A stretch of DNA of 19,501 nucleotides, from positions 1 through 19,501 of the forward strand of contig JADFCT010000024.1 of assembly GCA_017161665.1 (NCBI GenBank), given 5' to 3'. Below are positions 14,292 through 19,501 of this stretch, piece by piece. The notes below the pieces were generated by a model. That model was not told the DNA's origin. It worked only from the letters and a program-made list of their open reading frames with translations, and did not search any database. A program made the position numbers and the translations under genes. The stretch comes from Candidatus Sumerlaeota bacterium (GTDB lineage: Bacteria; Sumerlaeota; Sumerlaeia; JADFCT01). Position 1 is the first letter of the stretch. Every line of letters starts with the position of its first letter.

Positions 14292-15857
14292 ATGGAACAT
14301 GTATCGAAAAACCCTATCGGGCGTCCTGCCCGGATCGCCCTTTGTCTGGGGCTGTTGAACGCCGCCGTATTCGCCGGCGTGGATGACGGTCAGACGCGAT
14401 TGAAGTGGGATGCCAATGGGGAGGCGGATCTCGATTGTTATGCGGTGTATCGGGCCACTGAATCCGGTGGCCCGTATCAGAAAATCAACCCCACCCCTGT
14501 GCGCAACAATGAATATCTCGATACCCAGCTGAACACGGATCTGACCTATTACTATGTCGTGACCGCTTTGGATCATCAGGGGAATGAATCGCCCTATTCT
14601 TCCGAAGTCGCCACCATGCCTGTGCCCGCGAGTTCTTCGGAGGAGACACTGCCCACCCTTTTCGCTGACGCCGGCGCGGATCAGGATGTGCAGACCAGCA
14701 AGCTGACCACGCTGGACGCTACGGCTTCGACGGATACGGCGGGACTGGATCTGGTTGGATTCCTGTGGACACAACTCGAAGGCCCTTATGTGGAACTGAG
14801 CGATGACACCAGTTCCGCTCCCACATTTGTGGCGCCTGTCGCCGAGGAAGACGTTCTTCTGAGTTTTCAGGTCACCGTCTGGAATTCCAGTCTGGAATCC
14901 GATGTCTCCGTGCCTGTCTTTGTCACGGTTCACAACGACTGGCCCATTCCCAAGCCCCAGGTCCGCGTGGTGGAACCGGGTATCCCGGAAGGAACGGAAC
15001 TGGTCAATAATCAGGTGGGAATTGATCGGACAATCATTCTGGACGGCTCGACCTCCTTTGATCCCGACGGCAAAGTGATGGCCTACTTCTGGGTGCGCGA
15101 AGACGCCGGTCCCGCCATGGAACTGACGGACGATGTCGCCGCCATTACGCAGGGGGTGACGCCTTCGGTTGATCGGCCGATGACGTTTACGTACGCCCTC
15201 TATGTGTGGGACGAGAACGGGGCCATGAGTTCTGAAAAAATCGAATTCGTGGTCAGTCCCGGCGCCCCGCTGGCCAAGGCGGGACCGGACCAGACCGTGG
15301 ACACGGGCAGTCTGGTTTTCCTGGATTCCTCGCAATCGAGCGATGTGGATGGCGAAATTGTCGAGCGCATGTGGATTCAGATTGCCGGCGCGCTGGCGCC
15401 CCTGGACGATGACAGCGCCACCGTCGCCTCGTTCATCGCTCCGGATACGACCGAGGAGATCCTGTTGACATTCGCGCTGTTTGTGTTTGACGACGCCATG
15501 AATTCCGGTAGCGATACGGTCAATGTGACCGTGCGCCCCGGCGCCGTTGAGGAGATGAATCAGGCGCCAGTGGCCGAGGCTGGTCCGAGCATAAAAACAA
15601 AGGGACAACTGCGCGTCACGCTCGACGGGAGTGAATCATATGACTTGGATAATGATTTGCTGAGTTATCGTTGGCGCCAAACGCAAGGCGATCCGGTGAT
15701 CCTGAACGATGAGGATCAGGCTGTCGCGTATTTTACAGCGCCTTATGCGGATGACAAGATCACCTTGATATTTGAATTGACGGTTTCCGACGGAGTGGAC
15801 AGCCATTCCGACAAAGTAACGGTGGTTGTACTGCCCGGTCGCCCCATGGCCCGATAG
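14292..15857 (+). CDS. Secreted FN3 plus PKD/REJ-like repeat protein
   Basis: The 521-residue protein has a signal peptide (about 1-28, RPARIALCLGLLNAAVFA) and an FN3-like domain (about 34-108) closely related to the first FN3 of the upstream secreted protein. Four PKD/K319-type beta-sandwich repeats follow at about 122-215, 222-323, 325-417 and 424-515. Each has the typical 'ADAG.DQ...LDGS.S.D.DG...Y.W.Q..GP.V.L.....A.F.AP....L.F.LTV.D' rhythm, for example AKAGPDQTVDTGS and LDGSTSFDPDG. Such repeats usually act as spacers or bind partners on extracellular proteins. No C-terminal anchor is visible. ATG 14292 gives a normal signal peptide with GGGAAAGAG about 10 bases upstream. The longer TTG start at 14217 would add an odd 25-residue arm, so I reject it. 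Confidence 0.85.
   Translation: MEHVSKNPIGRPARIALCLGLLNAAVFAGVDDGQTRLKWDANGEADLDCYAVYRATESGGPYQKINPTPVRNNEYLDTQLNTDLTYYYVVTALDHQGNESPYSSEVATMPVPASSSEETLPTLFADAGADQDVQTSKLTTLDATASTDTAGLDLVGFLWTQLEGPYVELSDDTSSAPTFVAPVAEEDVLLSFQVTVWNSSLESDVSVPVFVTVHNDWPIPKPQVRVVEPGIPEGTELVNNQVGIDRTIILDGSTSFDPDGKVMAYFWVREDAGPAMELTDDVAAITQGVTPSVDRPMTFTYALYVWDENGAMSSEKIEFVVSPGAPLAKAGPDQTVDTGSLVFLDSSQSSDVDGEIVERMWIQIAGALAPLDDDSATVASFIAPDTTEEILLTFALFVFDDAMNSGSDTVNVTVRPGAVEEMNQAPVAEAGPSIKTKGQLRVTLDGSESYDLDNDLLSYRWRQTQGDPVILNDEDQAVAYFTAPYADDKITLIFELTVSDGVDSHSDKVTVVVLPGRPMAR
14463..14489 (+). repeat. 27-bp near-identical segment shared by the two FN3 genes (copy 2)
   Basis: Partner of the segment at 11552-11578, with 26 of 27 bases identical and the same reading frame (SGGPYQKIN). 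Confidence 0.8.
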
Positions 15858-15937
15858 CCGTGTCCGCTCCGCCGGGTGAGACTCTTTTCCAAATCCGCTT
15901 TTGATGGAATCGGTCGCCACCAGGAGAGGATTGTGTT

Positions 15938-17788
15938 TTGGCCAGCCAGGAAGTGACGACCCTCATGGACCGAGCGAGGTGTGGATGGAGCGCGCCAGCC
16001 TGCTTGCGGATCGGCTCGGTGGCGATCCTTCTCACCCTTTTCTGGAGTCCCCTGGCTCTCGGCGGGGAACCGACCCCTGCCCGATCCCAACGGGTTCAGC
16101 GCCTGCGGCTCCAGGCCCGCGCCTGGCAGGAACCAGCCCTTGAATTGGCGCGAACCAAAGGCTGGCGGATTCGTTCGGCTGGCGGGCCGCAACGCTATGA
16201 ACTCGTCGCTTTCCGAAACGGTCGTCCCGTTTATCGTATCAACGGCAACGCCGGGGCCGCCGTCGGCGCGGCCGTTCACCCTGTGTGGGGGGCGCCCTTC
16301 GAACTAAGCGGGGCCGGAGAGCGGATCGGGATCTGGGATTGGGGAATGATCCGAGCCTCCCATCAGGAATTCGGGTCCCGTGTATCGGTGCGCGAGGTGG
16401 GCGAAGCGGATGATCATTTCACCCACACGGCCGGGACGATTGGCGCCGCGGGGCAGGACCCCAGGGCGCGCGGTATGGCCGCTGGGATCCAGATTGATTC
16501 GTATGATTGGTTCGAGGATCTGGCCGAGATGACGGCCGCCGCCGCGGCCGGACCATCCGAAGCGGGACGCCTTCACCTGTCCAATCATTCCTACGGTATT
16601 GTGGCGGGATGGGAAACCGGGGCTTTTGGAGGGACGGAAGGCTTCTATTGGTTTGGCCTGCAGACCGAACGACAGGATGCGATCTTTGGTCAGTATAATG
16701 CCGAAGCCGCCGACTGGGATCAACTCTGCGTCGATGCGCCTTATTATTTGCCCATCAAAATGGCGGGGAATCATCGAGATGATGTCCCGCCGGAGGTGGG
16801 GGGCGTTTTCTATTATTTTGATGAGGACCTGGTGGACTGGCAGGCGAAGACCTATGACCCTCTGACCGATCCCGTGGCAGACGGATGGAACCAGAGCGGC
16901 TTCAATACAATCACGGACGCCGGTTGCGCGAAAAATGTTTTGACAGTCGGGGCCGTTGGCGGCGCCGTGGTGGACGGAGTCCGTCGGCCGGACCTGGCCG
17001 CCACGTCTTCGTTCAGCAGTTGGGGACCCGTTGGCGCCGGCCGGGTGAAACCCGATCTCGTCGCGCCGGGCGAAAATCTGTACTCCTCCCTCGCCCTTTC
17101 CGATGGGGCATATGGAATCCAAAGTGGAACCAGCATGGCTTCGGCCGTGGTCAGCGGCGCAAGCGCCCTGGTTGTTCAAGCCTTTCGGCGCCATTTCGGC
17201 GGCGCGCCGCGGGCCGCGACACTCAAGGCCCTGTTGATCCATACCACGGACGATCTGGGCGCGGTGGGACCGGACTACGTTTACGGCTGGGGGTTGATCC
17301 ATGCCCAGGCCGCCGTCGAACTGGTCGCTCGTCACGCCGAAACACCGAGGCTGAGCCATCTGATCGAAGGAACGCGGCAGGACCCGGAAACGACCGTGAC
17401 ATCCTGGACAGTCCTCGCCGATGGTGGCGTACCCCTGCGCATTACCCTGTGTTGGACCGATCCGGCCGCCCCTGCCCAGAACACCCCGGGCGCTCCCGTT
17501 CCCACGCTCATCCATGATCTGGATCTGCGCGTGGTTTCCCTGTCCGATGCCCAGACCACCCGGCCCTATGTTCTTGATCCCCTCAATCCGACCGCCTCGG
17601 CGACGACGGGCGACAACACCCTCGATAACGTCGAACAAGTCGTCATTCCGAACCCGCCCACCCGCGGGGCCTATCGCATTGAAGTCTCACACAAATCTCC
17701 TCTCAGTAATGGGCCACAGCCATTTTCCCTCATTATCACCGGTCAAGTCCTCCCGCCGGCGCCTGCCGGTTATTGGATCGTTTATTGA
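15938..17788 (+). CDS. Secreted S8 subtilisin-like protease (KP-43-like, with C-terminal beta-barrel domain)
   Basis: The 616-residue protein has an N-terminal signal (hydrophobic core about 24-42) and a subtilase domain. The catalytic residues are readable: Asp134 in GIWDWG, His160 in DDHFTHTAGTIGA (the usual HGTH appears as HFTH), oxyanion Asn278 in MAGN, and Ser399 in SGTSMASA (the usual final Pro is Ala). The segment after the active site (about 495-603, LCWTDP, LIHDLDLRV, DNVEQV and GAYRIEV) matches the small jelly-roll domain found behind the catalytic part of KP-43-like subtilases. A short N-terminal region (about 45-120) may act as a propeptide. TTG 15938 has AGGAGAGG eight bases upstream and is the best start; ATG 15965 has no such site. 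It follows the PKD protein by 80 bases, so it may process or share export with the surface proteins. Confidence 0.92.
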   Translation: MASQEVTTLMDRARCGWSAPACLRIGSVAILLTLFWSPLALGGEPTPARSQRVQRLRLQARAWQEPALELARTKGWRIRSAGGPQRYELVAFRNGRPVYRINGNAGAAVGAAVHPVWGAPFELSGAGERIGIWDWGMIRASHQEFGSRVSVREVGEADDHFTHTAGTIGAAGQDPRARGMAAGIQIDSYDWFEDLAEMTAAAAAGPSEAGRLHLSNHSYGIVAGWETGAFGGTEGFYWFGLQTERQDAIFGQYNAEAADWDQLCVDAPYYLPIKMAGNHRDDVPPEVGGVFYYFDEDLVDWQAKTYDPLTDPVADGWNQSGFNTITDAGCAKNVLTVGAVGGAVVDGVRRPDLAATSSFSSWGPVGAGRVKPDLVAPGENLYSSLALSDGAYGIQSGTSMASAVVSGASALVVQAFRRHFGGAPRAATLKALLIHTTDDLGAVGPDYVYGWGLIHAQAAVELVARHAETPRLSHLIEGTRQDPETTVTSWTVLADGGVPLRITLCWTDPAAPAQNTPGAPVPTLIHDLDLRVVSLSDAQTTRPYVLDPLNPTASATTGDNTLDNVEQVVIPNPPTRGAYRIEVSHKSPLSNGPQPFSLIITGQVLPPAPAGYWIVY

Positions 17789-17912
17789 TCGGGAGCGGAA
17801 GTGGCATAGGCATGGCGACCATGGAACGCCCTTCGGCAGCCGGGCCGGTGAGGCGCCTGCGCGCCCCCCCCTGAAAAATTAATGATAATGTTGGCGACAC
17901 GGGGAGAAAGGC

Positions 17913-17941
17913 TTGGCCCGGATGACGGGGTTGTGTAAAGT
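17913..17941 (+). promoter_or_regulatory. Candidate promoter of the kinase-MurQ gene
   Basis: TTGGCC (17913-17918) and TAAAGT (17936-17941) lie 17 bases apart, each matching four of six consensus positions. It sits about 55 bases before the ATG at 17996, in a 207-bp gap that otherwise holds no supported gene. Confidence 0.35.
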
Positions 17942-17995
17942 GGACTGGACGCGCCATGCGTGCGGGGCGCTTGAGTTGTCGAGGAGTCCAAATGG

Positions 17996-19501
17996 ATGAA
18001 TGCTTATATTGTTGGTGTTGACGGGGGCGGGAGCCAGACCAGCGCGCTGGCCTGGGATCCGGATAGCGGGCGTGTCGGCGAGGGCCATGGCGGACCGGGC
18101 AATTTCCGCAGCGCCGGCCTGGAGTCCGCCTGTGACGCCATTGCGGAAGCCGCCCGCCAGGCCCTTCGCGCCATTGCCCCGAATCCAAATGATATGATCG
18201 GCCCCGCCGCCCTTCTGGCCGGATGTCTGAGCGGAGCGGGCCAGGCGGATGACCGCTCCATCATCGCACACGAACTGAAAAACCGCGGGCTTGCTCAATC
18301 CATTCTCATTGATCATGACGCGCGGGGATTGCTGGCTGCTGCGGGCTATGTGGAATATGAAACGCCGGCCCTGGCTGTCATTGCCGGCACAGGGAGTTTT
18401 GTCTGGGGACGCGACGCCGCAGGACGCGAGGAACGGGCCGACGGCCTGGGCAGCCTGTTGGGGGATGAAAGTGGGGCCTTTGCCATTGGACTCGAAGCGT
18501 TGCGGGCGGTTTGTCGGGCCGTCGAGGGGCGCGGGCCGGAAACGACCCTCGTGGCCGCGGCTTATGAACAGTATCAGGTTCAGGCGATTGGGAACCTCGT
18601 TGAACAGCTCGCCCTGCCTGCGATTCCTCGTTCTGCCATCGCGGGATTTGCCCCCAAGGTCTTCGCCACCGCGGACGCAATGGACGCCGTCGCCGTCGCC
18701 ATCATCGAAACCGCGGTTGCCCGGTTGGGGCAATCGGCTCTGGCCGTCCGTGCCCGCTTGTATCCGAACGCGCCGGCCGTCGCCTATGTCCTGGGCGGCG
18801 CGATGGCCCTGGCCCAACCCCTTTATCATGACCGCTTCGAAGACGCCGTCCGGGGACGCTTTGGAAACGATTCCGTCGTCCGGCCCCAACGGCCTGCGGC
18901 GATAGGCGCCCTGCGATGGGCGCTCAAGGCGGCAGGATATGCGGATCGCGCCGAATCGGTCATCGAGACCGTCGTTTCGCCGCCGTCGACGCCCGCGGCT
19001 CGGGAAGAAAAAACAGCGCGCCGTGACGACGGGCGCGCAATCTTTGCGGAATGCAAAGACCTCCTTACGGAACAGCGCCATCCGGACGCCATCGACATTG
19101 AAGAGGCCTCGGCCCTTGAAATCGTCACGCTCATGAATCGCGAGGATGGCCGCGTGGCTCGGGCCGTGGAACCGGAATTGCCCGTCATCGCCCAAACCGT
19201 CGATCGGATTGTGGAGATTTTTGAGGCCGGGGGACGGCTCTTTTATATCGGCGCGGGCACCAGCGGGCGCTTGGGGGCCCTGGACGCCTCGGAATGTCCG
19301 CCCACCTTCGGCGTGTCGCCCCAATTGGTCCAGGCCGTTATCGCCGGTGGCGCGCAGACGCTCTTGCGAAGCCGGGAAGGCGCCGAGGACCGGCACGAAG
19401 ACGCTGAACGCGATCTGGCCGCGCGGGGATTCGGCGCGGGCGATTTTCTGGTGGGGCTGGCCGCTTCGCGACGCACACCCTATGTGGTCGCCGCGCTGGA
19501 A
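17996..19501 (+). CDS. BadF/BadG-type amino-sugar kinase fused to MurNAc-6-P etherase (3' end outside window)
   Basis: The frame stays open to the window edge (502 residues visible). Residues 1 to about 315 are a BadF/BadG/N-acetylglucosamine-kinase-like ATPase: VGVDGGGSQT (5-14, phosphate 1), AVIAGTGSF (phosphate 2), a GLGSLLGDESG turn and the adenosine-site YVLGGAM. A charged linker (about 320-350) leads into MurQ from about residue 355, with LFYIGAGTSGRLG, LDASECPPTFG (Glu433) and EGAED (Glu461, Glu464). MurQ normally converts MurNAc-6-P to GlcNAc-6-P and D-lactate, so the fusion could phosphorylate the amino sugar and then cleave the lactyl ether in one polypeptide. This is inferred from domain roles. 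The conserved 'GLAASGRTPYV' reads GLAASRRTPYV here. GAGGAG (17981-17986) is nine bases before ATG 17996. An ATG at 17992 in another frame stops after nine codons. Confidence 0.9.
   Translation, partial: MNAYIVGVDGGGSQTSALAWDPDSGRVGEGHGGPGNFRSAGLESACDAIAEAARQALRAIAPNPNDMIGPAALLAGCLSGAGQADDRSIIAHELKNRGLAQSILIDHDARGLLAAAGYVEYETPALAVIAGTGSFVWGRDAAGREERADGLGSLLGDESGAFAIGLEALRAVCRAVEGRGPETTLVAAAYEQYQVQAIGNLVEQLALPAIPRSAIAGFAPKVFATADAMDAVAVAIIETAVARLGQSALAVRARLYPNAPAVAYVLGGAMALAQPLYHDRFEDAVRGRFGNDSVVRPQRPAAIGALRWALKAAGYADRAESVIETVVSPPSTPAAREEKTARRDDGRAIFAECKDLLTEQRHPDAIDIEEASALEIVTLMNREDGRVARAVEPELPVIAQTVDRIVEIFEAGGRLFYIGAGTSGRLGALDASECPPTFGVSPQLVQAVIAGGAQTLLRSREGAEDRHEDAERDLAARGFGAGDFLVGLAASRRTPYVVAALE

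Noticed and set aside
13947..15608. 553-residue minus-strand open frame opposite the PKD protein
   Set aside because: It is a His/Arg/Gly-rich antisense shadow with no domain signal; the plus-strand frame has clear FN3 and PKD repeats.
16304..17638. 444-residue minus-strand open frame opposite the subtilase
   Set aside because: It is a shadow frame; the catalytic motifs are on the plus strand.
17850..17880. Terminator after the subtilase gene
   Set aside because: A 5-bp GGCGC/GCGCC hairpin is present but it is short and followed by C-rich sequence instead of a T-run.
17879..19396. 505-residue minus-strand open frame opposite the kinase-MurQ gene
   Set aside because: It is a shadow frame; the plus-strand frame runs open to the window edge and carries both enzyme signatures.
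1..19501. CRISPR array, insertion sequence, toxin-antitoxin or phage-defence genes
   Set aside because: I found no regularly spaced repeats, transposase, integrase or defence-type domain in the window.

Overview
The window reads as GC-rich chromosomal DNA from a Gram-negative-type bacterium with periplasmic redox proteins and many secreted polysaccharide- or protein-degrading enzymes. A Tat-exported Gfo/Idh/MocA oxidoreductase, a secreted GH2 beta-galactosidase with added C-terminal modules, FN3/PKD surface proteins and a sugar kinase-MurQ fusion together suggest a Planctomycetota-, Hydrogenedentota- or related PVC/FCB-type lineage. That placement is inferred from gene style only; no rRNA or universal marker is present.

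Layout. (1) 1-660: the 3' end of a pilus/PilX-like gene, a hairpin terminator region, then a tRNA-Gly(UCC) with its own promoter and terminator. (2) 660-911: no gene, but clustered short direct repeats and a dyad just downstream of the tRNA, possibly the scar of an integrated element. (3) 912-4778, minus strand: a large secreted GH2 beta-galactosidase whose promoter lies just upstream of the start chosen here. (4) 4779-5137: a divergent control region. (5) 5138-9768, plus strand: a probable three-gene operon of a Tat-exported Gfo/Idh/MocA protein, a seven-haem membrane-anchored cytochrome c, and a four-helix cytochrome b. It closes with a strong terminator. (6) 9902-10952: a small, more A/T-rich membrane protein with an L7/L12-like tail, convergent with a thioredoxin-family protein. 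(7) 10953-11377: 425 bp without a supported gene but with dyads. (8) 11378-17788: a secretion/surface cluster on the plus strand, made of two FN3-bearing secreted proteins, two small unknown proteins between them (one cytosolic, one single-pass and very Arg-rich), and a KP-43-like subtilase. (9) 17996 to the window end: a BadF/BadG-type sugar kinase fused to an N-acetylmuramic acid 6-phosphate etherase (MurQ), truncated by the window edge.

How the genes may work together. The GH2 enzyme would release sugars outside the cytoplasm. The exported oxidoreductase beside it, co-directional with a haem c/haem b pair that resembles a split quinone-linked CbcL/FdnI-type unit, suggests extracytoplasmic oxidation wired to the membrane; this is an inference. 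The FN3 proteins and subtilase look like a cell-surface or secreted set. The kinase-MurQ fusion serves peptidoglycan amino-sugar recycling.

The most unusual points are the oxidoreductase-heptahaem-cytochrome b operon with a hairpin that encloses the first ATG of the cytochrome frame, the alternative hairpins upstream of the tRNA, the FN3 protein that stops inside the first strand of a further FN3 domain, and the kinase-etherase fusion.
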